Shown in pieces: positions 26,419 through 34,562 of a DNA stretch of 64,000 nucleotides; the stretch's first letter is position 1; every line of letters begins with the position of its first letter. Source of the stretch: Mycobacterium sp. PSTR-4-N (GTDB lineage Bacteria; Actinomycetota; Actinomycetes; Mycobacteriales; Mycobacteriaceae); assembly GCF_022348085.1 (NCBI RefSeq), contig NZ_JAKRFN010000004.1:248001-312000 (forward strand), given 5' to 3'. The notes under the pieces are model-generated. The model was given only the letters and a program-made list of their open reading frames with translations, did no database searches and had not been told where the DNA came from. A program made the translations under genes and the position numbers.

Positions 26419-27071
26419 GGTCGTCGTCCTTGTTTTCGGTTATCGGGTCGTCGGTACTCGGGTGGGGTAATGGTCAACACGGCGCGCACCGCGGCCCGCA
26501 GTTGGTCTCGCGCCGTGGCGGAGTCGAGACGATCGCGACGCAACACCAGGGCTGTCGGCAGGTCGACGATGCACGCGGTGATGACGTCGACGGCTGCGGC
26601 GTCTCTGCGGTTCCACATCGCGTCGGCCAGCCGCACCATCAACGCGATCAGCTCGGTGTCGAGGTCGCGCAGTGCATCGCCGACCGTGGCCGGCAGCGCT
26701 CCCGCCAACAGCTCGTCGCGGGGTACGTGCAGCAGCAGCGCGGCCGAGTCGGGATGGCGTTCGGCGAACGTGATCGGTGCGTCGGCGGCGGCCACCACCG
26801 CCTCCACCGCGGGCTCGGGGGCGCCGGTGTGCGGCTGCAGCGCGCTGTCGACGAGCGTCGTCTGCGCCGCCAGGAATCGTCGGCCTGCCCGCAGCCATGC
26901 TTGGGCCATCAGCCCATTGCGCGACGAGAACGTGTGATAGAGCGCCCCATTGGACACCCCGATCGCCGCACTGACCGCGCGGATCGACACCGCTTGGGGC
27001 CCCGATCGGCTGACCAGGCGCTCGACGGCGTCGAGCACGGAGTCGGGGTCGTGCACCCGCGGCCTCGGCAT
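26415..27071 (-). CDS. TetR-family transcriptional regulator
   Basis: A 218-residue TetR protein. The N-terminal helix-turn-helix spans about 8-55: VLDAVERLVSRSGPQAVSIRAVSAAIGVSNGALYHTFSSRNGL. A ligand-binding helical domain follows. ATG at 27071 is chosen: the DNA-binding domain begins directly after it, and TATGGT ends 6 nt before it, predicting a leaderless transcript. A perfect 10+10 inverted repeat covers that -10, so it is very probably autoregulated. The ATGA overlap makes the downstream isomerase the likely regulated partner; the ligand may be an acyl-CoA or fatty acid (inference). Confidence 0.92.
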   Translation of the reverse strand: MPRPRVHDPDSVLDAVERLVSRSGPQAVSIRAVSAAIGVSNGALYHTFSSRNGLMAQAWLRAGRRFLAAQTTLVDSALQPHTGAPEPAVEAVVAAADAPITFAERHPDSAALLLHVPRDELLAGALPATVGDALRDLDTELIALMVRLADAMWNRRDAAAVDVITACIVDLPTALVLRRDRLDSATARDQLRAAVRAVLTITPPEYRRPDNRKQGRRP

Positions 27072-27077
27072 GGCAAC

Positions 27078-27083
27078 ACCATA
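27078..27083 (-). promoter_or_regulatory. -10-like hexamer TATGGT of the TetR operon
   Basis: Minus-strand TATGGT ends 6 nt before the ATG (27071), predicting a leaderless mRNA. It overlaps the left end of the operator palindrome, so repressor and RNA polymerase would exclude each other. Confidence 0.55.
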
Positions 27084-27104
27084 ACAGAGCGATTGCTCTG
27101 TTAT
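27081..27104. promoter_or_regulatory. TetR operator: perfect 10-bp inverted repeat
   Basis: ATAACAGAGC (27081-27090), spacer GATT, GCTCTGTTAT (27095-27104): both arms match perfectly. It lies in the divergent gap between the TetR gene and viuB, over the TetR-operon -10. Size and symmetry fit a TetR dimer site. viuB's candidate -10 is 37 nt further on, so viuB may be influenced too. Confidence 0.8.
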
Positions 27105-27140
27105 TCGGAAGGGACGGCCCTGCGTCGCCGGCACCACTCG

Positions 27141-27146
27141 TATAGT
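27141..27146 (+). promoter_or_regulatory. candidate -10 TATAGT of viuB
   Basis: TATAGT sits about 49 nt before the viuB GTG, flanked by CTCG/CGAG. No clear -35 and no recognisable IdeR iron box were found around it. Confidence 0.4.
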
Positions 27147-27194
27147 CGAGGGGGCGCCATCCGGCGCACGACATGAACGCAGAAAGGCGGTCAG

Positions 27195-28040
27195 GTGGCA
27201 GGACGTCCGGTGCACACCTTCGAGGTGGTGCGGACCGAGCAGATCAGTCCCCACATCGTGCGAGTGATTCTCGGCGGCAACGGTTTCGACACGTTCACGC
27301 CGAACGACTACACCGACGCCTACGTCAAATTGGTGTTCGTAGACGATGCGGTGGACGTCAGCACGCTCGACCAACCCCTGACGCTCGACAGTTTCACCGC
27401 GCTGCCGCCGGAGCAGCGGCCCACCGTCCGGACCTACACCGTGCGACGGACGGACGCCGAGCGGCGCGAGATCACCATCGACTTCGTCGTTCACGGCGAG
27501 CACGGCGTCGCGGGTCCGTGGGCCGCCAATGCGCAGCCGGGTCAACGCTTGTTCGTGATGGGGCCCAGCGGTGCCTACGCCCCCGACCCGGCCGCCGACT
27601 GGTACCTGTTCGCCGGCGACGAAGCGGGGTTGCCTGCCATTGCCGCAGCATTGGAAGCGTTGCCCGACACTGCGATTGGCCAAGCGATCATCGAGGTGGC
27701 GGGCCCCGAGGACATGCTCGAACTGACCGCGCCCGACGGCGTCGACATCCGCTGGGTGTATCGCGGCGGCCGCGCCGACCTCGTGCTCGAGGACCAGGCC
27801 GGCGATCATGCGCCACTGATCACCGCCGTCAAGGAAGCGCCGTGGCTGCCGGGACAGGTCCAGGTGTTCATCCACGGCGAAGCGCAGGCGGTCATGCACA
27901 ACCTGCGGCCCTACATCCGCAAGGAACGCGGCATCGACGCGAAATGGGCGTCGTCGATCTCCGGGTACTGGCGGCGCGGCCGCACCGAGGAGACGTTCCG
28001 CGAATGGAAGCGTGAACTGGCCGCGGCAGAGGCCGGGTAG
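27195..28040 (+). CDS. viuB: siderophore-interacting protein (FAD-linked ferric reductase, ViuB-like)
   Basis: Members reduce ferric siderophores in the cytoplasm to release iron. The 281-residue protein has an FAD-binding barrel with RTYTVRR (RxYS/T-type flavin motif, about 77-83), [18 protein letters not shown], and a C-terminal NAD(P)H-binding SIP domain with [19 protein letters not shown]. It ends with [12 protein letters not shown] with GAAAGG upstream. Same place as Rv2895c. No canonical IdeR box was seen in front, so iron control is unproven here. Confidence 0.92.
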   Translation: MAGRPVHTFEVVRTEQISPHIVRVILGGNGFDTFTPNDYTDAYVKLVFVDDAVDVSTLDQPLTLDSFTALPPEQRPTVRTYTVRRTDAERREITIDFVVHGEHGVAGPWAANAQPGQRLFVMGPSGAYAPDPAADWYLFAGDEAGLPAIAAALEALPDTAIGQAIIEVAGPEDMLELTAPDGVDIRWVYRGGRADLVLEDQAGDHAPLITAVKEAPWLPGQVQVFIHGEAQAVMHNLRPYIRKERGIDAKWASSISGYWRRGRTEETFREWKRELAAAEAG

Positions 28041-28072
28041 CGAAACCGACGGCCGACGTCCCAGACCGATGG

Positions 28073-28078
28073 CAGGGT
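28073..28078 (+). promoter_or_regulatory. -10-like hexamer CAGGGT, leaderless start
   Basis: CAGGGT keeps A2 and T6 of the -10 and ends 6 nt before the FMN-oxidase ATG (28085). A weak match; candidate leaderless promoter. Confidence 0.3.
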
Positions 28079-28084
28079 GGGTCC

Positions 28085-29245
28085 ATGACCTTCGGCAACT
28101 ACCAGTACGAGATCTATCTGCAGGGCCTCTCGGGCGTGCAGCCGACCCTGCCCATGGATTACGCCGGCTGGGAGGCCAAGGCCGAAGTCGCCATGCCGCC
28201 GTCGATCTGGTCCTACGTCGCGGGCGGCGCGGGTGACGAGAACACCCAGCGGGCCAACCGCACCGCCTTTGACCGCTGGGGCCTCATGCCCCGCATGCTG
28301 GTCGGCGCGACGGAGCGCGATCTCTCCGTCGACCTGTTCGGGCTGAGCCTGCCGTCGCCGATGTTCATGGCGCCCGTCGGCGTCATCGGGATCTGCGCCC
28401 AGGACGGGCACGGCGATCTCGCCGCCGCGCGAGCCGCGGCCCGCACCGGCGTGCCGATGGCGGTGTCGACGCTCACCGAAGACCCCCTCGAAGACGTCGC
28501 TGCCGAGTTCGGCGACACCCCCGGGTTCTTCCAGCTCTACACCCCGACCGACCGGGATCTCGCCGCCAGCCTCGTCCACCGCGCCGAGAAGGCCGGCTAC
28601 AAGGCGATCATCGTCACGCTCGACACCTGGATTCCCGGCTGGCGTCCCCGCGACCTGTCCACGTCGAACTTCCCGCAACTGCGCGGCCGCTGCCTGGCCA
28701 ACTACATGAGCGACCCCGTCTTCCGAGCAGGCCTGGCCCAGCCGCCCGAGGAGAACATGCAGGCTGCCGTGCTGAAGTGGGTGGGTCTGTTCGGTAACCC
28801 GTTGACCTGGGACGACCTGCCCTGGCTGCGATCGCTGACCGACCTTCCGCTGGTACTGAAAGGAATCTGTCACCCCGACGACGTGCGCCGGGCCAAAGAC
28901 GGCGGCGTCGACGGCATCTACTGCTCGACCCACGGCGGCCGCCAGGCCAACGGCGGCATACCGGCGATCGACTGCCTGCCCGACGTCGTCGACGCCGCTG
29001 ACGGGTTGCCCGTGCTGTTCGATTCGGGCATCCGCAGCGGCACCGACATCGTCAAGGCGCTCGCGCTGGGCGCCACCGCGGTCGGCGTCGGCCGGCCCTA
29101 CACCTACGGCCTGGCCATCGGCGGCGAGGAAGGTCTGGTGCACGTGCTGCGCTCACTGCTGGCCGAGACCGACCTGACGATGGCCGTCGACGGCTACCGC
29201 AGCCTGGCAGATCTCACTCCGGACACGCTGCGGCGCGTCCTGTAG
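28085..29245 (+). CDS. FMN-dependent alpha-hydroxy-acid oxidase, lactate 2-monooxygenase type
   Basis: A 386-residue (S)-2-hydroxy-acid oxidase TIM barrel. M. smegmatis lactate 2-monooxygenase, the nearest family model by recall, turns L-lactate into acetate and CO2. Visible sites: [25 protein letters not shown] (FMN Lys), the catalytic His in [18 protein letters not shown] and GVGRPY. The family Ser-Asn-His is Ser-Thr-His here. Located 44 nt after viuB and 24 nt before xerC on the same strand. Which 2-hydroxy acid it uses is not certain. Confidence 0.88.
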   Translation: MTFGNYQYEIYLQGLSGVQPTLPMDYAGWEAKAEVAMPPSIWSYVAGGAGDENTQRANRTAFDRWGLMPRMLVGATERDLSVDLFGLSLPSPMFMAPVGVIGICAQDGHGDLAAARAAARTGVPMAVSTLTEDPLEDVAAEFGDTPGFFQLYTPTDRDLAASLVHRAEKAGYKAIIVTLDTWIPGWRPRDLSTSNFPQLRGRCLANYMSDPVFRAGLAQPPEENMQAAVLKWVGLFGNPLTWDDLPWLRSLTDLPLVLKGICHPDDVRRAKDGGVDGIYCSTHGGRQANGGIPAIDCLPDVVDAADGLPVLFDSGIRSGTDIVKALALGATAVGVGRPYTYGLAIGGEEGLVHVLRSLLAETDLTMAVDGYRSLADLTPDTLRRVL

Positions 29246-29269
29246 AGCCGGCGCCGGTCCGATGTCACC

Positions 29270-30181
29270 GTGACCGGCGTGGAGGCCATTCTCGCCGAAT
29301 TCGACAACTACCTGGCGCTGGAGCGTGGCCGCTCCGAGCACACCCGGCGGGCGTACCTGGGTGACCTGCGCTCGCTGTTCGACTTCCTGACCCGTCGTCA
29401 CCCCGGGACGGGGCTGCGCGGGTTGACCCTGCCGGTGCTGCGCTCCTGGCTGGCCGCGCAAGCCTCGGCGGGCGCGGCGCGGACCACGCTGGCCCGGCGG
29501 GCGTCGGCGGTCAAGACCTTCACCGCATGGGCGGCGCGCCGCGGCCTGCTCGACGAGGACCCGTCGGTGCGCCTGCAGGCGCCGAAGGCGCGCCGGACGC
29601 TGCCGTCGGTGCTGCGTCAGGATCAGGCGATCGACGCGATGCATGCGGCGAGCTCCGGTGCCGAGCAGAACGACCCGATCGCCCTGCGGGACCGGCTGAT
29701 CGTGGAGATGCTCTACGCCACCGGCATGCGGGTCAGCGAGCTCTGCGGTCTCGACATCGACGACATCGACACCTCTCGGCGGGTGCTGCGGGTGCTCGGC
29801 AAGGGAAACAAGCAGCGCACCGTCCCCTACGGCGGTCCGGCGCACACGGCTCTGATGTCCTGGCTGTCCGAGGGGCGGCCGGCGCTGGCGACCTCTGCGT
29901 CGGGCCCGGCGTTGCTGCTCGGGGCGCGCGGCGGCCGCCTCGACCCCCGGCAGGCCCGCACCGTCGTGCATCAGACGATGGCCGCCGTGAGCGGTGCTCC
30001 GGACATCGGCCCGCACGGGTTGCGGCACAGCGCAGCCACCCACCTCCTCGAGGGCGGCGCCGACCTGCGAGTCGTGCAGGAACTGCTCGGCCACTCGACG
30101 CTGGCCACCACGCAGCTCTACACCCACGTCACCGTCGCCCGGCTCCGCGCGGTGCACGACCAGGCGCACCCCCGCGCATGA
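29270..30181 (+). CDS. xerC: tyrosine recombinase XerC
   Basis: XerC with XerD resolves chromosome dimers at dif. The 303-residue protein has an N-terminal SAM-like core-binding domain (1-95) and a catalytic domain with the full set R154, K178, H249, R252, H275 and nucleophile Y284. Length and locus match chromosomal XerC (Rv2894c) rather than a phage integrase. GTG start. It ends 3 nt before the convergent M23 peptidase gene. Confidence 0.94.
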   Translation: MTGVEAILAEFDNYLALERGRSEHTRRAYLGDLRSLFDFLTRRHPGTGLRGLTLPVLRSWLAAQASAGAARTTLARRASAVKTFTAWAARRGLLDEDPSVRLQAPKARRTLPSVLRQDQAIDAMHAASSGAEQNDPIALRDRLIVEMLYATGMRVSELCGLDIDDIDTSRRVLRVLGKGNKQRTVPYGGPAHTALMSWLSEGRPALATSASGPALLLGARGGRLDPRQARTVVHQTMAAVSGAPDIGPHGLRHSAATHLLEGGADLRVVQELLGHSTLATTQLYTHVTVARLRAVHDQAHPRA

Positions 30182-30184
30182 TGC

Positions 30185-30685
30185 TCACCGCAGCGGCTTG
30201 AGCCGGATCGGCGTCGTCGCCACCAGCGCGACCGGGTCGACGTAGTCGGCGCGCGCCGCGGGACCCCACATGGCGCCCCAATGCAGGCACGCTGCCGAGG
30301 CGCACCCCGCGTGACCTGGCTGCAGCGCACCGATGGCAGCGCCCGCGCCGACCGTTTGACCCGGGCGAACCGTCGCCTGCACGGGCTCGTAGCTGGTGCG
30401 CAAGCCACCCGGGTGGGCGATCGACACCACCGGCCGGCCCGCGAGTTCCCCGGCGAACACCACCGTGCCGCCCGCCGCGGCGTAGACGACTTGGGCCACC
30501 GAAGCAGCGAGGTCGACGCCGCGATGCCCGCGCTGCCAGTTGCGTTCGGGCGCATCGAACGCTCGCACCACCGCCGGGCGCGGCCGCAACGGCCACTCCA
30601 GACGAGTACCGTCTGCCGTCGCGGGGGCCTGCGCCGCCCCGGCCGCGATCGAGACGCACAGCAGAAGAGCCGCCGGAATGCGCAT
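30185..30685 (-). CDS. secreted M23-family (LytM-like) protein, altered metal site
   Basis: A 166-residue secreted protein. The signal peptide occupies 1-23 (AALLLCVSIAAGAAQA). The M23 peptidase fold keeps H54 and D58 in GHRGVDLA, but the usual HxH reads C133-L-H135 (CLHWG). One zinc or catalytic His is thus Cys, with another Cys (C128) nearby that may form a disulfide. It may be a degenerate endopeptidase that regulates another hydrolase, like EnvC. ATG 30685 is set by the signal peptide. Divergent from rpsB; matches Rv2891. Confidence 0.85.
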   Translation of the reverse strand: MRIPAALLLCVSIAAGAAQAPATADGTRLEWPLRPRPAVVRAFDAPERNWQRGHRGVDLAASVAQVVYAAAGGTVVFAGELAGRPVVSIAHPGGLRTSYEPVQATVRPGQTVGAGAAIGALQPGHAGCASAACLHWGAMWGPAARADYVDPVALVATTPIRLKPLR

Positions 30686-30781
30686 CGGAAGAGTGCACCC
30701 GAGCAGACGCCCGCATTCCAGCCCCAGTTCAGCGGTTGGGGATGGCGCCTCGGCGTGGTCAAACCACCCGTTCCGAGCGTG

Positions 30782-30787
30782 TAAACT
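30782..30787 (+). promoter_or_regulatory. candidate rpsB -10 TAAACT
   Basis: TGTAAACT is a near-consensus extended -10. A start near 30795 would give a leader of about 165 nt before rpsB that contains the hairpin at 30856-30889. The -35 is unclear. Confidence 0.45.
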
Positions 30788-30855
30788 TCTCTGCGCAGCT
30801 CGCTTGCGCGGGCTGACTTCGCGCGTCTGCACGAACCTCACGGTTCGTCACCTGT

Positions 30856-30889
30856 ATGCCGGGCGGTCCCGATGACTCGGGTCCGGCAT
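30856..30889 (+). promoter_or_regulatory. structured rpsB leader hairpin
   Basis: ATGCCGG (30856-30862) pairs with CCGGCAT (30883-30889); inside, CCCGA (30868-30872) pairs with TCGGG (30877-30881). A further GATGCCGGACG copy occurs at about 30929-30939 and could compete for pairing. Such a leader could be an S2 autoregulatory element; this is inference. Confidence 0.45.
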
Positions 30890-30959
30890 CGAAGCAGTCG
30901 CCAGGGTCCGGCTCACCCGATGCCGGACGACAACCGACAACTCAAAGGTACGGACAACC

Positions 30960-31817
30960 ATGGCTGTTGTGACCATGAAGCAGCTGCTCGACAGCGGCAC
31001 CCACTTCGGGCATCAGACCCGGCGCTGGAACCCCAAGATGAAGCGGTTCATCTTCACCGACCGCAATGGCATCTACATCATCGATCTGCAGCAGACGCTG
31101 ACCTATATCGACAAGGCCTACGAATTCGTCAAGGAGACCGTGGCCCACGGCGGCTCCATCATGTTCGTCGGCACCAAGAAGCAGGCGCAGGAATCGATCG
31201 CCGAAGAGGCCACCCGCGTCGGCATGCCGTATGTGAACCAGCGCTGGCTCGGCGGCATGCTCACCAACTTCTCCACCGTGCACAAGCGCCTGCAGCGCCT
31301 CAAGGAGCTCGAGGCGATGGAGCAGACCGGTGGCTTCGAGGGTCGCACCAAGAAGGAAATCCTGATGCTGACCCGCGAGAAGAACAAGCTCGAGCGCTCG
31401 CTCGGCGGTATCCGCGACATGCAGAAGGTGCCGTCGGCGATCTGGGTCGTCGACACCAACAAGGAGCACCTGGCCGTCGCCGAGGCGCGCAAGCTGAACA
31501 TCCCGATCATCGCGATCCTCGACACCAACTGCGATCCCGACCTCGTCGACTACCCGATCCCGGGCAACGACGACGCGATCCGCTCGGCCGCGCTGCTGAC
31601 CAAGGTCGTCGCCTCCGCGGTCGCCGAGGGTCTGCAGGCCCGCTCGGGTGCCGGTAAGGCCGAGGCCGGCCAGGACGGCGCGGGCGCCGAGCCGCTCGCC
31701 GAATGGGAGCAGGAGCTGCTCGCCGGTGCGACGGCGTCGCCCACCGCGGCCGGTGCCGCGCCGGGAACGCCCGAGGCCGACATCCAGACCGAACCCACCC
31801 CCGCACAGAACCCCTAG
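30960..31817 (+). CDS. rpsB: 30S ribosomal protein S2
   Basis: S2 binds late to the 30S platform and helps hold S1. The 285-residue protein has [22 protein letters not shown] at the N-terminus, [10 protein letters not shown] and [23 protein letters not shown] non-conserved Ala/Gly/Pro-rich tail (about 235-285) is the usual actinobacterial extension. First gene of rpsB-tsf. Long leader upstream with a strong hairpin. Confidence 0.98.
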   Translation: MAVVTMKQLLDSGTHFGHQTRRWNPKMKRFIFTDRNGIYIIDLQQTLTYIDKAYEFVKETVAHGGSIMFVGTKKQAQESIAEEATRVGMPYVNQRWLGGMLTNFSTVHKRLQRLKELEAMEQTGGFEGRTKKEILMLTREKNKLERSLGGIRDMQKVPSAIWVVDTNKEHLAVAEARKLNIPIIAILDTNCDPDLVDYPIPGNDDAIRSAALLTKVVASAVAEGLQARSGAGKAEAGQDGAGAEPLAEWEQELLAGATASPTAAGAAPGTPEADIQTEPTPAQNP

Positions 31818-31827
31818 GAACACATCT

Positions 31828-32643
31828 ATGGCTAACTACACCGCTGCCGACGTCAAGCGCCTGCGGGAGCTGACCGGCGCCGGAATGATGGACAGCAAGA
31901 ACGCGCTCGTCGACGCCGAGGGCGATTTCGACAAGGCTGTGGAGCTGCTGCGCATCAAGGGCGCCAAGGACGTCGGCAAGCGCGCCGAGCGCGCGACCGC
32001 CGAAGGTCTGGTGGCCGCCAAGGACGGCGCGTTGATCGAGCTCAACTCCGAGACCGACTTCGTCGCCAAGAACGCCGAGTTCCAGGCCGCCGCCGACCAG
32101 ATCGTGGCGGCTGCCGTCGCGGCCAAGGCGACCGACGTCGATGCGCTCAAGGCCGCTCAGGCGGGCGACACCACCGTCGAGCAGGTCATCGCCGACCTCT
32201 CGGCGAAGATCGGCGAGAAGTTGGAGCTGCGCCGCGTGGCGTACTTCGACGGCCAGGTGGAGACGTACCTGCACAAGCGCGCTGCCGACCTCCCGCCGGC
32301 CGTCGGTGTGCTGGTCGAGTACACCGGCGACGACAAGTCGGCCGCGCACGCTGTGGCCCTGCAGATCGCCGCGCTGAAGGCCAAGTACCTCACCCGCGAG
32401 GACGTGCCCGAGGACATCGTCGCCAACGAGCGTCGCATCGCCGAAGAGACCGCGAAGGCCGAGGGCAAGCCCGAACAGGCGCTGCCCAAGATCGTCGAGG
32501 GTCGCGTCACCGGCTTCTACAAGGACGTCGTGCTGCTCGACCAGCCGTCGGTGTCCGACAACAAGAAGACCGTCAAGGCTCTGCTCGACGATGCCGGCGT
32601 GACCGTGACCCGGTTCGTCCGGTTCGAGGTCGGTCAGGCCTGA
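31828..32643 (+). CDS. tsf: translation elongation factor Ts
   Basis: EF-Ts exchanges GDP on EF-Tu. In this 271-residue protein the N-terminal UBA-like domain begins [24 protein letters not shown]; the Tu-contact motif is SETDFVAKN and the dimerisation/core domains follow. ATG 31828 is the family start, 10 nt after rpsB. Closed by a strong hairpin 16 nt downstream. Confidence 0.98.
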   Translation: MANYTAADVKRLRELTGAGMMDSKNALVDAEGDFDKAVELLRIKGAKDVGKRAERATAEGLVAAKDGALIELNSETDFVAKNAEFQAAADQIVAAAVAAKATDVDALKAAQAGDTTVEQVIADLSAKIGEKLELRRVAYFDGQVETYLHKRAADLPPAVGVLVEYTGDDKSAAHAVALQIAALKAKYLTREDVPEDIVANERRIAEETAKAEGKPEQALPKIVEGRVTGFYKDVVLLDQPSVSDNKKTVKALLDDAGVTVTRFVRFEVGQA

Positions 32644-32659
32644 CCCCAGCGTCACCGCG

Positions 32660-32689
32660 CAGCCCCCGGAACTCCTGTTCCGGGGGCTG
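32660..32689 (+). terminator. strong hairpin terminator after tsf
   Basis: A 13-bp perfect stem: 32660-32672 (CAGCCCCCGGAAC) pairs with 32677-32689, loop TCCT. No U-tract follows, the usual mycobacterial form. It closes the rpsB-tsf operon. Confidence 0.85.
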
Positions 32690-33022
32690 TGTGCGTTGTA
32701 GGCGATGTTCGGCGATGTTGCAGCACCGGAAGTTGCTCGTCGACGGCAACCGCTCGAACCCGGACCGATCTTTGCCACGATTGCAAAAATGAGACGACAA
32801 ATGGCGTTGACGACAATAACGCCGTGTTCCGCCCGTTGCCGTCAGCGACGAGTGTGGACGTCATTGTTTTGCCGCGACCGCTGACTAGACCGGATCAGCA
32901 AAGTTTCTCCTGATGTTGTCGAGGTCAGCTAAGTGCTGACGTTCAGGTCAAATCCCGCGATGAGACCGGCTATAGAGTTAATCTTTCCCTGTGGAGCAAT
33001 GCGTAGTCGGGGGAGGTCAGCA
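32690..33022 (+). other. A/T-richer intergenic region upstream of the sugar transferase
   Basis: A 333-nt stretch with no convincing gene and clearly lower GC than its surroundings. It holds a tandem GGCGATGTT repeat (32701-32719), an inverted repeat GGCGTT/AACGCC (32803-32823), an inverted repeat GTCAGC/GCTGAC (32924-32940), and a -10-like TATAGAGT (32971-32978) about 45 nt before the RBS GGGGGAGG of the next gene. It is likely a regulated promoter region. Confidence 0.5.
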
Positions 33023-34513
33023 ATGACCGGTGTGATCGACGCTCCGCAAACGGCAAAGACTGATGCCGTCGACCGCCAGTTTGAGCTGCGGATGCTGTCC
33101 GGCGTCTCCCCGGCCCGACGCCGCAAAGCATGGTCGCCCGTCGTCGCGATGGCGGTCGATCTGACGACCGCGTCGGCGGCGGTCGCGATCGGCATGACGG
33201 TCGCCAACTACCGGCATCAGCAGCTGCCGCCGTGGCAGATGATGTGTTTCTTCGCACCCACGGTGGTCGGGCTGTTCGCCATCCGCGGTCTCTACAAACG
33301 GTCGTTGAACCGTTCGTTCCTCGACGAGCTGCCGAAGATCGAAGCGCTCACCGCGGTCGCAGCGATGCTGCTGATGACCGGGCTCGTCCTCAATCCGGAC
33401 ATCGAGGGATCGCGCAGTACTGCGGTGGCCCAGGTGTGGGTCTGCGCCGCGGTGCTCATCCCCCTGGGGCGGCTGCTGTGGTTCGCCGCCCGAACCCGCC
33501 TGATACGCCGCGACAAGATGATCTCGCCGACGCTGATCGTCGGTAACGGCAGGATCGCCGCGAAGGTGGTGGAGCGGCTGGAAGTCACCCCGGGTTACGG
33601 GTTGCGGCCCATCGGCCTGATCGACGACGACCTCCCGTCCATGGGGGTGGATCGCGACAAGCCGGCAAGCATCCCGTATCTCGGCAAGCTGGACACTCTC
33701 GAAGACGCCATCGACCGGACCAACGCCCGATGTCTGATCGTGGCCTTCTCCCGCACCCGGGACGAGGCCATCACGGCGGCGGTCAAGGTCGCGCATCGGC
33801 GCGGACTGGCCGTGTGGATCGTGCCGCGGGTCTTCGACACCATCGGCGTGCATGCCAGTATCGACCACATCGGCGGACTTCCGCTGATCTCGGTACCCAG
33901 CACGGACCCGCGCGGCTGGCAGTTCGCGGTCAAGCACTTCTCGGATCGCCTGGTGGCGACGATCGGGCTGGTATTGATCTCACCGCTGTTCCTGTCGCTG
34001 ATGCTGGCGGTGCGCTTGAGCTCGCCGGGGCCGATTTTCTTCGGCCAGGCCCGGGTCGGCCGTGACGGGCGCGTCTTCGACTGCCTCAAGTTCCGGTCGA
34101 TGCGGCCGCCGAGCGAGGCCGACGCCTCGTTCGAGCGACGCGCGGACAGCGCGCCCGGCGGCGTCGAGGGGGAGGACCGGCGCACGCGGATCGGCAAGAT
34201 CATGCGTGCGACCTCGCTCGACGAGCTGCCGCAGCTGATCAACGTGATCCGGGGCGAGATGAGTCTGGTCGGCCCACGCCCGGAGCGGCCCGAGTACGTC
34301 GACCTGTTCAACGCCCAGATCGCGCGATACGGCGACCGGCACCGCGTGAAGGCGGGGATGACCGGGTGGGCGCAGGTGCACGGCCTTCGTGGCCAGACCT
34401 CGATCGCCGACCGCGCCGAATGGGACAACTTCTACATCGAGAACTGGTCGCTGTGGTTGGACTGGAAGATCCTGGCGATGACCGTGGGCGCGGTGCTGCA
34501 GCGCGCCGAATGA
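33023..34513 (+). CDS. polyprenyl glycosylphosphotransferase (WbaP/ExoY-type sugar transferase)
   Basis: Integral membrane enzyme that starts a polysaccharide by moving a sugar-1-phosphate from a nucleotide sugar to undecaprenyl or decaprenyl phosphate. The 496-residue protein has four hydrophobic segments (about 38-140), a soluble Rossmann-like part (about 165-290: LIVGNGRIAAKVVERL) and the C-terminal sugar-transferase domain (about 295-495). The latter has KFRSMR, the catalytic DE in LDELPQLINVIRGEMSLVGPRPE and GMTGWAQV. ATG at 33023 has GGGGGAGG 7 nt upstream. Not expected at this spot in M. tuberculosis. The glycan produced is unknown. Confidence 0.9.
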   Translation: MTGVIDAPQTAKTDAVDRQFELRMLSGVSPARRRKAWSPVVAMAVDLTTASAAVAIGMTVANYRHQQLPPWQMMCFFAPTVVGLFAIRGLYKRSLNRSFLDELPKIEALTAVAAMLLMTGLVLNPDIEGSRSTAVAQVWVCAAVLIPLGRLLWFAARTRLIRRDKMISPTLIVGNGRIAAKVVERLEVTPGYGLRPIGLIDDDLPSMGVDRDKPASIPYLGKLDTLEDAIDRTNARCLIVAFSRTRDEAITAAVKVAHRRGLAVWIVPRVFDTIGVHASIDHIGGLPLISVPSTDPRGWQFAVKHFSDRLVATIGLVLISPLFLSLMLAVRLSSPGPIFFGQARVGRDGRVFDCLKFRSMRPPSEADASFERRADSAPGGVEGEDRRTRIGKIMRATSLDELPQLINVIRGEMSLVGPRPERPEYVDLFNAQIARYGDRHRVKAGMTGWAQVHGLRGQTSIADRAEWDNFYIENWSLWLDWKILAMTVGAVLQRAE

Positions 34514-34550
34514 TGACCTCGTGACGGCCTGAGCCATCGGTACGCTCTGG

Positions 34551-34556
34551 TACCGT
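34551..34556 (+). promoter_or_regulatory. -10-like hexamer TACCGT, leaderless amiC start
   Basis: TACCGT ends 6 nt before the amiC ATG (34563); no Shine-Dalgarno. Candidate leaderless promoter. Confidence 0.5.
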
Positions 34557-34562
34557 CGCGCC

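Noticed and set aside
27105..27194. IdeR iron box before viuB
   Set aside because: No match to the TTAGGTTAGGCTAACCTAA-type operator could be found by eye.
29270..30181. Tyrosine recombinase as a phage or island integrase
   Set aside because: Length, full XerC residue set and core-gene locus match the chromosomal recombinase; no attachment site or phage genes nearby.
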